Shown in pieces: positions 24,725-34,077 of a stretch of 40,339 nt of DNA. The position numbers were made by a program, and so were the translations under genes. Numbering within the stretch: position 1 is the stretch's first letter; every line of letters starts with the position of its first letter. The stretch spans positions 1 through 40,339 of the forward strand of contig NZ_SLAP01000028.1 of NCBI RefSeq assembly GCF_007126775.1, given 5' to 3'. Under the pieces are notes generated by a model that made no database searches, was not told the DNA's origin, and saw only the letters and a list, made by a program, of their open reading frames with translations. Origin of the DNA: Cecembia sp. (GTDB lineage Bacteria > Bacteroidota > Bacteroidia > Cytophagales > Cyclobacteriaceae).

Positions 24725-26040
24725 TGGATACACTGATTATGGCGGCCCAGTTGCTGCTTGGGCTTTCAATATTGGTCGGCTTACATGAATTAGGCCACTT
24801 ATTGACAGCCAAAATGTTTGGAATGCGTGTAGAGAAATTTTCTATCGGCTTTCCTCCAAAAATTGCAGGATTCAAATGGGGAGAAACAGAGTATTCCATA
24901 GGTGCTATACCTTTGGGAGGGTTTGTGAAAATCTCCGGAATGGTAGATGAATCCATGGATACGGAGCAGATGAGTGCTGAGCCCCAACCTTGGGAGTTCC
25001 GATCCAAACCAGCATGGCAACGGCTGATTGTAATGCTTGGGGGCATTATAGTAAATGTTATTACAGGAATTGTGATATTCGTTGTTCTGGTGTACCAAAA
25101 AGGGGAGACTTACTATTCCCGCGATCAGGTCATTGAACATGGTATTGTAGCCTATGATATCGGCAGTATGATCGGTTTCAAAGATGGAGATAAGGTATTG
25201 GATATTAATGGAACCCCATACAGGAGCATCAATGATCTGAGTTCGGGAGAAGCATTGTTGAGCAGTGAGGGTTTTTATACTGTAGAAAGGGATGGCGAGA
25301 TTGTAAGAATAGATATTCCCAGAGGCTTTATCAATTCTTTTTCAAATGAGGAAAGCATGATGCGGTTTATTAGTATCCGTTCTCCATTTGAAATTGGGGA
25401 AATTATGCCTAATAGTCCTGCATCCAATGCAGGATTACAACCCTTAGATAAAATCACTGCAGTCAATGAACGCCAAATTCAATATTTCAATGAACTTCAG
25501 GCAGCCTTGGCCGATGCCAAAGGAGAAGAAGTACGGATATTGGTGGATAGAAGCGGCCAAAAATTAGAAAAGACAGCGCAGGTTAGCAGCGAAGGTACCA
25601 TTGGTATTGCCATCAATCCCTTGATAGAACCTGTGGTGCAAAAATATGGTATAGGTCAATCTATCGTCAAAGGCACTGAAAGGGCTTTTGGGGTAGTTAT
25701 AATCAATGCCAAGGCCCTTGGGAAAATGTTTACTGGAGAGGTTTCGGCCAAAAATGTATCGGGTCCGATCGGGATGGCCAAAATATATGGCAGTCGCTGG
25801 GACTGGGTGAAGTTTTGGAGTATTACAGGACTGATATCTATGATTTTGGCTTTTATGAACTTATTACCGATCCCAGCCTTAGATGGAGGACACGTGATGT
25901 TTTTATTATACGAAATGGTCTCTGGCCAAGCTCCCTCTGACCGCTTCCTTGAAAATGCACAAAAAGTGGGTATGGTAGTCCTATTGGCCTTGATGGTTTT
26001 TGCAATAGGTAATGATATATTGAAAATTTTCACCACATAA
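24724..26040 (+). CDS. rseP: Site-2 intramembrane zinc protease RseP
   Basis: The 438-residue multi-pass inner-membrane protease has the active-site motif H21-E-L-G-H25 in the first helix, a PDZ-containing periplasmic region (about 125-310), and the C-terminal NLLPIPALDGGHV motif (near residue 380) that supplies the third zinc ligand. In other bacteria RseP cleaves anti-sigma factors and leftover signal peptides. It is coupled to dxr by an overlapping TAATG and is followed by a strong terminator, so dxr-rseP form a closed unit. The neighbouring HtrA-type protease on the other strand acts in the same envelope stress context. Confidence 0.96.
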   Translation: MDTLIMAAQLLLGLSILVGLHELGHLLTAKMFGMRVEKFSIGFPPKIAGFKWGETEYSIGAIPLGGFVKISGMVDESMDTEQMSAEPQPWEFRSKPAWQRLIVMLGGIIVNVITGIVIFVVLVYQKGETYYSRDQVIEHGIVAYDIGSMIGFKDGDKVLDINGTPYRSINDLSSGEALLSSEGFYTVERDGEIVRIDIPRGFINSFSNEESMMRFISIRSPFEIGEIMPNSPASNAGLQPLDKITAVNERQIQYFNELQAALADAKGEEVRILVDRSGQKLEKTAQVSSEGTIGIAINPLIEPVVQKYGIGQSIVKGTERAFGVVIINAKALGKMFTGEVSAKNVSGPIGMAKIYGSRWDWVKFWSITGLISMILAFMNLLPIPALDGGHVMFLLYEMVSGQAPSDRFLENAQKVGMVVLLALMVFAIGNDILKIFTT

Positions 26041-26073
26041 ATAAAATTTTCTACCTGATAATCAATATATTAT

Positions 26074-26112
26074 ATAAGGATAAGCTTTAGGTGGCTTATC
26101 CTTATTTTTTTT
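26074..26112 (+). terminator. Rho-independent terminator after rseP
   Basis: A perfect 12-bp stem (ATAAGGATAAGC with GCTTATCCTTAT), an 8-base loop and a run of eight T lie 33 bases after the rseP stop. The rest of the spacer up to 26283 is A/T rich; I find no convincing promoter there. Confidence 0.93.
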
Positions 26113-26283
26113 ATTCAGTTTTTTATCTACAATTGTCTACTTTCTTAGTAATGAAAGGATTTTAAGTCCTAAAAACTTCCTGATTCATTTCATTTTTTGA
26201 AGGTATTTTGTACTGCCTTTTTAGGCATATCATATCATTTAAAACTATTTTATTGATTTATTAGAGATAAGTTTTCTTTACTT

Positions 26284-27510
26284 ATGAAACGCTGTTTTCT
26301 CATCTGCTGGTCAGGGATTGTCTGGCTGATGGTATTGACAGGCTCAGTGAGAGCCCAGGATGTTAAGCGTGATTTTGTGATCCTTTCTTCAGGACAGCAA
26401 GTCTACGGTCAGGTTGTTAGGGATTTTGATTACAGCCAGTATGTTACCATTAATTTCATCAATACTTCAGGCGAGAAATTTATTTTTCAGCCTGAGGATA
26501 TTCAAGGATTTGGTCTGGATAATGGGAGGATTTTTTTCAGCAAGGTTTTGCCGGGAAACCAGGAGAAGGTCTTTGTTCAACAATTGTTAACTGGATCCCT
26601 AAGTCTTTTAAGCTATAAAGGGGCTTTCTATATCGAAGGGGAAAGGGAAATTACGGAATTGGTTGCAGGATACGAAAACATGGAATACGATAGCCGCACG
26701 CTTAAGACTTATAAGAAACCGTTCATTGGTATGCTGAATATCCTTATGGCGGGTACCTGCGGCACGCAACTTTCCAATGCAATCAATCGGACCAACTACT
26801 CAGATCAGGATTTTATTGAAATTTTGTCCAAATACCATGTTTGTGAAGGATTGGATTTCAAAGTACATGTAGCACAAATAAAGCGGGTAAGGCTATCTCC
26901 TTATTTTGGTGCAGGCTTTACATTGATCCAGACTTCCGTAAATAGCAGGACTCCGGGGAGAAAAGACGTTTTGGAAAAAACAGGGATGCCTTTTTTACTT
27001 ACAGGAGTAAAAGTCTACCAGTTCAGAAATCTGCCCAAAATCGGTTTTGATCTAGGCTTAGGGATGGCTTTTTCCAACAACAGAATAGATTCGGAATACA
27101 TCAACCCTGAAGTGAGGTTTACAGGTACAGAAGAATTTAAATTTACATCTGTTTATGTTCCTGTATTTTTCAATTATTCTCTCATCAAACGTGGAGGAAT
27201 GGAGTCCTATTTTGGTTTGGGGGGATTTTTTAGATTCAACAATACTTCCCCATCCTATGCCATAAGAGACTTGACCACCAATTTTAATGCTGCTACGGTC
27301 TTGGAAGAGGGTTCATTTTTAACTTGGAAAAAGACAATGGTGAACCCTGCTGTTAAGTTGGGCACCCATATCAATGCGGATAAGCCTTTAGGCTTTTTGG
27401 TCGAATTGCAGATGGAGTATGCCCCCGCTGCATTCAGTGCTGAATTGGGCTTGAACAAAGCCACTTACAATCAGCTGATGGGTTCTTTATTGTTTGCTAT
27501 TCGATATTAA
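26284..27510 (+). CDS. Outer-membrane beta-barrel protein with N-terminal extra domain
   Basis: The 408-residue protein has a signal peptide (1-25, ending VRAQ). A first mature domain (about 26-140, VILSSGQQVYGQVV to GEREITELV) looks like a small beta domain. The rest (about 180-408) has amphipathic strands typical of a PorT-like outer-membrane barrel, such as KIGFDLGLGMAF and YFGLGGFFRF. Three Cys lie close together in the middle part (C160 and C163 of GTCGTQ region and VC at about 188), which is unusual for a barrel. It is followed after 12 bases by a large lipoprotein, and the two may form an outer-membrane complex. Function unknown. Confidence 0.8.
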   Translation: MKRCFLICWSGIVWLMVLTGSVRAQDVKRDFVILSSGQQVYGQVVRDFDYSQYVTINFINTSGEKFIFQPEDIQGFGLDNGRIFFSKVLPGNQEKVFVQQLLTGSLSLLSYKGAFYIEGEREITELVAGYENMEYDSRTLKTYKKPFIGMLNILMAGTCGTQLSNAINRTNYSDQDFIEILSKYHVCEGLDFKVHVAQIKRVRLSPYFGAGFTLIQTSVNSRTPGRKDVLEKTGMPFLLTGVKVYQFRNLPKIGFDLGLGMAFSNNRIDSEYINPEVRFTGTEEFKFTSVYVPVFFNYSLIKRGGMESYFGLGGFFRFNNTSPSYAIRDLTTNFNAATVLEEGSFLTWKKTMVNPAVKLGTHINADKPLGFLVELQMEYAPAAFSAELGLNKATYNQLMGSLLFAIRY

Positions 27511-27521
27511 CAGTCACTAAG

Positions 27522-29585
27522 ATGAAAATTCAAGTTAAATTAGCACTAGCTGGTCTACTCATAGTTCTTTTTGCTTGCGATGCAGAAACCTTGGAGCCTA
27601 GGAAAAACCCCAGGTTCAGTATTGCCTTTATCCAAAATCTTGATGCCTCAGGGGCACAGTTTTCAGCCAATATTTTTGAATTTGGAAATGAGGAAATCCT
27701 GGAATACGGATTTGTGTATGGGAAATCTACTCTACCTAGAATAGATAATGCTGAAATTGTAAGGAGAGAAGGAAAGCCATCAGCTCAATTTGAAATCAAA
27801 GCGACACATTCCATGGCTTTTGGTGAAAGGTATCATGTTGCCGCTTTTATGAGAACTGCATCTGGTTATGTTTACTCCGCACCGGTTGAATTTGAAAGTA
27901 AAGGTTCTGAGGGTTTTATTTTTCAAAGAATTGAAATTCCAGATCTTTTGTATTTCCGGGATACCATTACTGTTTTTGCCAGTAATCTGAGTAGATCCAT
28001 TGCCAACTATTCAGTTTCAGTGGAAAGCGAAAGAGCCACAGTGGTAGAGCTTGGTGAAAACTATTTTAAATTCTTACTTCCTGATGGGATTTCATTTGAC
28101 GAGCGGATAGTCACCGACAAGACTTTTCTTTTTTACTTTTTGATAGCGGATAAATTTTTGCAGGTAGAAGCACCTTTTAATTTCAGAAAACCGGAATTTA
28201 GGATTATTCCCGATCAGAAAATCAATTATAATCAACCGGCCTTCATTGAAGGGGATTTCATGGAATCTGCTGGTTTTTTTGAAGTGTATTATGTAGATAA
28301 CCAGCAAAGAATGGCCCAGCTGAATGGAAACTTCAATTCAAAAATAAGATTGGGTTTTAATCCTTCTACTGTATTCTTTCAAAATAAACCGAGAATTGAA
28401 GTGGTTATAAGGGGGGAATCTTACTTTATAGATAATTCATTTGAGCTGAACCCAACCGAGTTTGTTCATGGGCAGGAATTTTCAGTCACGGCTTCTGATT
28501 TTATTGTGGCAAAAGTCACCAATAAAAATATCCATAATTTGGGATTCAATTCTATCATTACAGCAGACTTTCAAAGTCCTTTACAGTTGACAGGAGAAGA
28601 AATGCTTGCTGATGATGAGCTTGGATTTGTTTTAAATTTGACCGATGGTATTCAACGAAAAAACCGTTTTTATCTTAATAATTTTGGTATGCTTTCGGAA
28701 AATTTTATTGAAGTTGAACTCACCAACCCAATTCTTCCCCATACTAGAGTTTCAAGCAGATTTACGAATGCGGTTTTAGAAAATGGATCCAGAGCTGTTT
28801 CCTTTGGAAACAGGGGGTATTTTTTTGCAGGAAATGAAGTATTTAAATTTACTCCTGATACACGGGGATTTTCCTTTGTTACCCAAAGTCAGGCAAATAA
28901 TGTATTTAGTCTTAGCAATCAGTTTGCCTTACTCTCTCCAAATGGGAAAATTTATATGGGTGCGGATAACTTGGTAAGAGACGGGGGAGTAGTTGATTTT
29001 TTTGAATTTGACCCTGTGACTGAAAGGATAACCAAACTCCCAAATATACCTACTAGAGCGACTTCGCCTTTAGCTGTCTATGCTACCTCTCAGTTCCTTT
29101 ATTATGATGGAGGTGTAGTGTTTGTCGAAGGTGTAGGAGGCACTCCATCCAATGAGAGATGGCGCTATGAATTTTCCTCCCAAACTTGGATAAATTTAAA
29201 CGATGAGAACTTTGAAATGGGAGATGCAATGAGGAAATCCATTACCTATACCCATCAAGGTAAATTGTTCAAGCTCGGAATTGAAGCGGGAAGTTTATCG
29301 AATACTGTGCTATTTGAGTTCAACCAAAACACTCAAAATTGGGTTAAAATTACCGGTCTTAATTTACCTGGAATTCCCGTTTCCAATGAGTTGTTCGTGA
29401 TTGGAAATGAAGCATTTGCATTTTACCGCTCAGGGATTTATAGCTTTAATCTTTTGAATTATGAGGTTACAGCTTATTCTTCCGGTCAGTTTGATAATGT
29501 TTTGCTTTCTGTAGGGGTTGGAGGCCGAATATACTATTATAATTGGGGGGAATTTATTAATGAGATTGATCCTGCATTTTTTTAA
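27522..29585 (+). CDS. Large lipoprotein with TIG-like domain and propeller-like C-terminus
   Basis: The 687-residue protein starts with a lipoprotein signal and lipobox LFAC (C19, followed by DAE). The first part (about 25-125) resembles a fibronectin-like domain (EYGFVYGKST, AFMRTASGYVYSAPVEF), as often seen in Bacteroidota surface proteins. A TIG/IPT-like stretch follows at about 135-220. The C-terminal third (about 420-687) has repeated segments such as FEFDPVTERITKLPNIPTRA, YEFSSQTWINL and FEFNQNTQNWVKITGL, the pattern of a kelch-type beta-propeller. It follows the barrel gene by 12 bases. Surface exposure and a binding role are inference. No enzymatic motif is visible. Confidence 0.85.
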   Translation: MKIQVKLALAGLLIVLFACDAETLEPRKNPRFSIAFIQNLDASGAQFSANIFEFGNEEILEYGFVYGKSTLPRIDNAEIVRREGKPSAQFEIKATHSMAFGERYHVAAFMRTASGYVYSAPVEFESKGSEGFIFQRIEIPDLLYFRDTITVFASNLSRSIANYSVSVESERATVVELGENYFKFLLPDGISFDERIVTDKTFLFYFLIADKFLQVEAPFNFRKPEFRIIPDQKINYNQPAFIEGDFMESAGFFEVYYVDNQQRMAQLNGNFNSKIRLGFNPSTVFFQNKPRIEVVIRGESYFIDNSFELNPTEFVHGQEFSVTASDFIVAKVTNKNIHNLGFNSIITADFQSPLQLTGEEMLADDELGFVLNLTDGIQRKNRFYLNNFGMLSENFIEVELTNPILPHTRVSSRFTNAVLENGSRAVSFGNRGYFFAGNEVFKFTPDTRGFSFVTQSQANNVFSLSNQFALLSPNGKIYMGADNLVRDGGVVDFFEFDPVTERITKLPNIPTRATSPLAVYATSQFLYYDGGVVFVEGVGGTPSNERWRYEFSSQTWINLNDENFEMGDAMRKSITYTHQGKLFKLGIEAGSLSNTVLFEFNQNTQNWVKITGLNLPGIPVSNELFVIGNEAFAFYRSGIYSFNLLNYEVTAYSSGQFDNVLLSVGVGGRIYYYNWGEFINEIDPAFF

Positions 29586-29831
29586 GGATAGGTCTATGGC
29601 AATTTTGCACCCACAATATGTAAAAAGCTGTCTCTTTGGATTGATTTTATGTACCCATAGTTTTTTGGTTTCCACTTGGTTCTCTTGGGCTTTTCTGTCC
29701 ATTGAGAAAATTTACAAATATGTTCCAAGGGAAACAGTTAAAAAAACTGGTCCGGTATATTTCAAGTATTGAATGCTTACCTGCCAATTTGTACATTTTC
29801 AAACATTGGCATAAGCATTGATTTTATTAGG

Positions 29832-29860
29832 AGAACCTTCTTAAATTGAGGGTTCTTTTA
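29832..29860 (+). terminator. Terminator before lon
   Basis: AGAACC pairs with GGTTCT, extended by three inner pairs including one G-T, with a 7-base loop and a following TTTTA. It ends the barrel-lipoprotein transcript about 250 bases after its last gene. Confidence 0.75.
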
Positions 29861-29875
29861 TATTTTGATACAAAC

Positions 29876-29894
29876 ATGACAATACGACTGTCAT
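29876..29894. promoter_or_regulatory. Inverted repeat abutting the lon start codon
   Basis: ATGACA and TGTCAT are perfect inverted arms separated by seven bases, ending one base before the lon ATG at 29896. Position suggests an operator or an mRNA structure controlling lon, but I cannot name the regulator. A second in-frame ATG lies at 29905, so the repeat may equally lie a few bases upstream of the true start. Confidence 0.4.
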
Positions 29895-29895
29895 T

Positions 29896-32391
29896 ATGTC
29901 CTTTATGAATAGATACCAAAACCAATTATTCCAATCATTGATGACGGGAGATTACGCCGCTGAAGGAGACTTGATCCAATTGATCACTGACGATGAAGAG
30001 GAGGGGCTTTCCCAAAGTGAAAATTATTCCGAAGAAATACCTATTCTTTCTGTCCGCAATACAGTTTTATTTCCAGGAGTGGTCATTCCAATTACCGTAG
30101 GAAGGCAAAGGTCCATCAAGCTGGTAAAGAAAGCGCAAAAAGGAGACAAGCTCATCGGGGTTTGTGCCCAGGTCAATCCCCAAAATGACGACCCATCTTG
30201 GGAAGATATTTACCATGTGGGTACCTTGGCAAAAATCATCAAAATGATAGTCCTTCCAGACGGGAATACCACGATTATTATTCAAGGGAAAAAACGTTTT
30301 CAAATAACTGAAACTGTTTCAGAAGACCCTTATTTCATGGCAAAAGTGGCCTATTTGGAGGAGAATTTTCCTAAAAATTCGAAAAAAATCCAGGCTTTAG
30401 AAGAATCATTGAAAGATGCTGCAGTCAAAATTTTAGACCTTAATCCGGAGATCCCCAGAGAGGCCCAAGTTGCTTTAGATAATATTGACAATACCCCATT
30501 TCTTACCCATTTTCTCTCCTCTAACATCAATGCACCGGTAGAGGCCAAACAAAAATTATTGGAAATTAATGATGGAGTGGAAAGGGCGACCTTGCTTTTG
30601 GAGTTTATGATGAAGGATATTCAAATGCTTGAACTCAAAAGTGAAATCCAGAAAAAGGTGCATACCGATATTGATCAGCAGCAGCGAGATTACTTCCTCA
30701 GACAGCAGATGAAAGTTCTTCAGACCGAATTGGGTGAAGAAGGGCCTGAAAAAGAAGTTGAAGAATTAAGGATTAAAGGAGCGAAGAAAAAATGGCCCGA
30801 AGCCGTTGCCAAACATTTTCAAAAGGAATTGGATAAAATTCTGCGGATCAACCCCTCTGCAGCAGAATATCCCATCGCACTCAATTATGCCGAGACTTTG
30901 GTGGAATTGCCCTGGAATGAATTCACAAAGGATAATTTTGACCTGAAAAGGGCAAAAGATGTCCTTGATAAGGACCACCATGGATTGGTCAAAGTAAAGG
31001 AAAGAATCATCGAATACCTTGCTGTATTGAAATTGAAAAACGACCTTAAAGGTCCCATCCTTTGCTTATACGGACCTCCGGGAGTTGGAAAAACCTCACT
31101 GGGTAAATCTGTTGCCACTGCATTGGGAAGGAAGTACATCAGGATGTCGCTTGGTGGGGTGCACGACGAGGCAGAAATACGTGGACACAGAAAGACTTAT
31201 GTGGGCGCTATGCCCGGTAAGATCATTCAAAACATGAAAAAGGTGAAAACCTCTAATCCTGTTTATGTTCTGGATGAGATAGATAAATTGAGTTCGGATT
31301 TTAGAGGAGATCCTTCTTCAGCATTTCTGGAGGTATTGGACCCTGAGCAAAACAGTACCTTTGTGGATAACTACCTGGAGGTAGAATATGACCTGTCTAA
31401 GGTGTTGTTTATTGCGACGGCCAATTCTTTGGATACCATACAGCCCGCTCTGCGTGATAGGATGGAAATCATTGAAGTGACAGGCTATACCATGGAGGAA
31501 AAAGTGGAAATAGCCAAAAAACACCTTATTCCTAAACAGAGAAAAGAACATGGTGTTAAAGGAACTCAAGTGAGTTTTGATAAAGCAGCCATTGTTAAAA
31601 TCATAGAAGACTATACCCGGGAATCAGGAGTCAGAAGTCTGGAGCGGGCGATTGGTAAAGTAATCAGAAATGTAGCCAAATCCATTGCGATGGAAGAAGC
31701 ATATGAGAAAAAAATCACTACCAAAGTTGTAAGAAAAATACTTGGAGGGGAGATTTTCGATAAAGAGATTTACCAGGACAATAGTATCGCGGGAGTGGTT
31801 ACAGGCCTTGCCTGGACTTCTGTTGGTGGCGAAATTCTTTTTGTAGAAGCTTCTTTGAGCAAGGGGAAAGGAAAACTTACCCTTTCCGGTCAATTGGGAG
31901 ATATAATGAAGGAATCTGCCGTTACAGCACTCTCTTACTTGAAATCCAAAGCCGAAAAGTTGGGAATAGATTACCGCATATTTGACCATTATGACCTTCA
32001 TGTCCATGTGCCTGCAGGAGCGGTTCCAAAGGACGGCCCATCAGCTGGCATTACTATGTTAACGGCCATGGCTTCCATATTTACACAAAGAAAAGTCAGA
32101 ACCAAAGTAGCCATGACTGGGGAAATAACCCTAAGAGGTAAAGTTATGCCGGTAGGAGGGATCAAAGAAAAAATCCTCGCCGCTAAGCGGGCAGGGATAA
32201 AGGATATTATTCTTTGTGAGAAAAATAAAAGGGATATAGAGGAAGTCGATCAGGAATACATCAAGGGTGTTAATTTTCACTTTGTAGATAAAGTTGAGGA
32301 AGTTTTGGAAATAGCCCTGCTGAAAGCTAAAGTTGATGATCCCATGAACTTTACTTTTCCTAAAGAGGCCCACAAGGGAATGGATAACTAA
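29896..32391 (+). CDS. lon: ATP-dependent Lon protease
   Basis: The 831-residue AAA+ serine protease degrades misfolded and regulatory proteins in the cytoplasm. The N-terminal substrate-binding domain begins at [15 protein letters not shown] (about 50). Walker A is GPPGVGKT (393-400), Walker B is [10 protein letters not shown], and the protease domain has the catalytic dyad S716 (KDGPSAGIT) and K759 (GGIKEK). Length is typical of bacterial LonA with the longer N-terminus seen in Bacteroidota. It precedes hslU by 129 bases without a terminator between, so the two protease genes may be cotranscribed. An inverted repeat touches its start. Confidence 0.97.
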   Translation: MSFMNRYQNQLFQSLMTGDYAAEGDLIQLITDDEEEGLSQSENYSEEIPILSVRNTVLFPGVVIPITVGRQRSIKLVKKAQKGDKLIGVCAQVNPQNDDPSWEDIYHVGTLAKIIKMIVLPDGNTTIIIQGKKRFQITETVSEDPYFMAKVAYLEENFPKNSKKIQALEESLKDAAVKILDLNPEIPREAQVALDNIDNTPFLTHFLSSNINAPVEAKQKLLEINDGVERATLLLEFMMKDIQMLELKSEIQKKVHTDIDQQQRDYFLRQQMKVLQTELGEEGPEKEVEELRIKGAKKKWPEAVAKHFQKELDKILRINPSAAEYPIALNYAETLVELPWNEFTKDNFDLKRAKDVLDKDHHGLVKVKERIIEYLAVLKLKNDLKGPILCLYGPPGVGKTSLGKSVATALGRKYIRMSLGGVHDEAEIRGHRKTYVGAMPGKIIQNMKKVKTSNPVYVLDEIDKLSSDFRGDPSSAFLEVLDPEQNSTFVDNYLEVEYDLSKVLFIATANSLDTIQPALRDRMEIIEVTGYTMEEKVEIAKKHLIPKQRKEHGVKGTQVSFDKAAIVKIIEDYTRESGVRSLERAIGKVIRNVAKSIAMEEAYEKKITTKVVRKILGGEIFDKEIYQDNSIAGVVTGLAWTSVGGEILFVEASLSKGKGKLTLSGQLGDIMKESAVTALSYLKSKAEKLGIDYRIFDHYDLHVHVPAGAVPKDGPSAGITMLTAMASIFTQRKVRTKVAMTGEITLRGKVMPVGGIKEKILAAKRAGIKDIILCEKNKRDIEEVDQEYIKGVNFHFVDKVEEVLEIALLKAKVDDPMNFTFPKEAHKGMDN

Positions 32392-32520
32392 ATCGTTTGG
32401 ATTTTATCCAGTTAATCTAATTAATCAAACTTTGGATTTTGACATAACCTTAGTCCATTGGCTCAGTTAATAAAATACGGCATTCTTTACTCCTGAATGC
32501 TACACTCAATTAAGAAAATA

Positions 32521-33924
32521 ATGAGAAACGATATTCAACATTTGACACCAAGGCAGATTGTAGCTGAACTGGATAAATATATTATCGGTCAGCATGATGC
32601 CAAAAGAAATGTAGCAATTGCACTCCGTAATCGTATCCGTAGGATGAATGTTAAAAGCGATATTCAAAAGGATATCGTGCCTAATAATATCCTGATGATT
32701 GGTTCGACAGGGGTAGGGAAAACCGAAATAGCAAGAAGGTTGGCAAAGATAGCGAATGCACCATTTACCAAAGTGGAGGCCTCTAAATTTACTGAAGTGG
32801 GGTATGTTGGCCGTGATGTGGAAAGTATGGTCAGAGACTTGGTAGAACAAGCCGTCCATCTGGTAAGGGATCAAAAAAATGAAGCGGTCAAAGAAAAGGC
32901 TTCGGAATCTGTCGAAGAAATTATCCTTGACATTTTAATCCCACCGGTGAAATCTGCTGGGTTTGTAAGACAGGGCACTTCTATTTCTACTGATTTTAAT
33001 CCCGATCAGGCTTCTGAAGAAGAGTTGAATGAGCGAACTAGAGATCGGTTTAGAGAAAAGCTGAAGAATGGGGAACTGGAAGAAAGGAAGATTGAGATCA
33101 ACGTCAAGCAAAGTCCGCCTGTGGGGGTAGGTATGATAGGGAATGGGATGATGGATGATGCCAGTATGGCAGGTATTCAGGATATGATTTCCGGTATGAT
33201 GCCCAAGCGTACCAAGAAAAGGAAAGTAAGTATTGCCGAAGCCAGAAAAATTTTGATGGAAGAGGAAACCAGCAAGCTGATTGATTTTGATGAGGTCAAA
33301 GAAGAAGCTATCAGACTAGCAGAAAATAATGGCATTATCTTTATTGATGAGATTGATAAAATTGCATCTAAAAGTGGCAAAGGAAGTGGTGGCCCTGATG
33401 TAAGTCGTGAAGGAGTCCAAAGGGATTTGCTTCCGATTGTGGAAGGCAGTAGTGTCAATACCAAATATGGGATTATCAACACCGACCATGTACTGTTTAT
33501 TGCTGCGGGTGCCTTTCATGTCAGCAAACCATCTGATCTAATCCCTGAACTTCAGGGACGCTTTCCAATAAGGGTGGAACTCAGTTCATTGACCGAAGAT
33601 GATTTTTATAGGATATTGAAGGAACCCAAAAATGCGTTGACAAAGCAATATCAGGCATTGTTTGAAGCGGAAGAAGTGTATTTAGATTTCAATGATGAGG
33701 CCATCAGGGAAATAGCAAGATTGGCTTTCAAAATCAATGAGGAAGTGGAAAATATTGGTGCGAGGAGATTACACACGGTGGTCAGTCATTTGTTAAATGA
33801 CTTTCTTTTTGATGTTCCTGATACTATTGAAGCCAATTCCAAAATCATGATTACCAAGGAAATGGTAGCTGAGCGATTGAGCAGTTTGGTGCAAAATAGG
33901 GATCTGTCGCAGTATATATTGTAG
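32521..33924 (+). CDS. hslU: ATP-dependent protease ATPase subunit HslU
   Basis: From the ATG at 32521 (467 residues) the protein begins with the family-typical LTPRQIVAELDKYIIGQ. Walker A GSTGVGKT holds K67; Walker B is IIFIDEIDKIA. The I domain inserted at about 110-240 contains the methionine/glycine-rich GMIGNGMMDDASMAG segment. HslU unfolds substrates for the HslV peptidase. An ATG at 32497 would add eight residues not typical of the family. hslV usually sits beside hslU in other phyla but is not in this window, so it must be encoded elsewhere. The gene is followed by a convergent NIPSNAP gene with a strong terminator between. Confidence 0.95.
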   Translation: MRNDIQHLTPRQIVAELDKYIIGQHDAKRNVAIALRNRIRRMNVKSDIQKDIVPNNILMIGSTGVGKTEIARRLAKIANAPFTKVEASKFTEVGYVGRDVESMVRDLVEQAVHLVRDQKNEAVKEKASESVEEIILDILIPPVKSAGFVRQGTSISTDFNPDQASEEELNERTRDRFREKLKNGELEERKIEINVKQSPPVGVGMIGNGMMDDASMAGIQDMISGMMPKRTKKRKVSIAEARKILMEEETSKLIDFDEVKEEAIRLAENNGIIFIDEIDKIASKSGKGSGGPDVSREGVQRDLLPIVEGSSVNTKYGIINTDHVLFIAAGAFHVSKPSDLIPELQGRFPIRVELSSLTEDDFYRILKEPKNALTKQYQALFEAEEVYLDFNDEAIREIARLAFKINEEVENIGARRLHTVVSHLLNDFLFDVPDTIEANSKIMITKEMVAERLSSLVQNRDLSQYIL

Positions 33925-33936
33925 AAGCGAGAGATA

Positions 33937-33954
33937 AGAGACAAGAGGCAAGAA
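33937..33954 (+). repeat. Dispersed 18-bp repeat, copy 1
   Basis: AGAGACAAGAGGCAAGAA occurs here after hslU and, as an exact reverse complement, at 38080 in... the spacer before lutC at 38180-38197 (see that entry). Both copies are intergenic, beside a gene end. Purine-rich stretches of this kind look like a dispersed genomic repeat. Confidence 0.6.
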
Positions 33955-33980
33955 ACAAATATTTAAGGAAGTTGGGAGGA

Positions 33981-34008
33981 GAAACCGCCTGACCATCGGG
34001 CAGGTTTC
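33981..34008. repeat. REP-like intergenic hairpin
   Basis: GAAACC-GCCTG pairs with CGGGC-GGTTTC across the loop ACCAT, with one T-G pair and one bulged A. The GC content is well above that of the surrounding spacer. GC-rich hairpins of this type between genes resemble REP-like elements; the number of copies in the genome cannot be judged here. Confidence 0.55.
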
Positions 34009-34029
34009 GGGAATTACAACAATGATGAT

Positions 34030-34077
34030 AAAAATTCCCCTTGTGCTTGCATAGAAGTGCTAGCACAAGGAATTTTT
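34030..34077. terminator. Bidirectional terminator between hslU and the NIPSNAP gene
   Basis: A long stem (AAAAATTCC...TTGTGCT with AGCACAA...GGAATTTTT, two bulged C) has an A run on its left and a T run on its right, so it can stop transcription from both sides. It reaches the stop codon of the convergent gene at 34076. Confidence 0.88.

Larger units (their letters stand above)
29586..29895. other. Intergenic spacer between the lipoprotein gene and lon
   Basis: This 310-base stretch holds a terminator (29832-29860) and an inverted repeat directly before lon (29876-29894). A short open frame from 29563 to 29772 (plus strand) overlaps the end of the lipoprotein gene and encodes a hydrophobic stretch, but it has no start context or family resemblance and is probably not a gene. 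No RNA gene was recognised. Confidence 0.6.

Noticed and set aside
29563-29772. Short plus-strand frame with a hydrophobic segment after the lipoprotein gene
   Set aside because: It overlaps the lipoprotein end, has no promoter or start context, and no recognisable family.
32396-32440. Direct repeat TTTGGATTTT in the lon-hslU spacer
   Set aside because: Two 10-base A/T-rich copies are weak evidence; no flanking similarity or known site.
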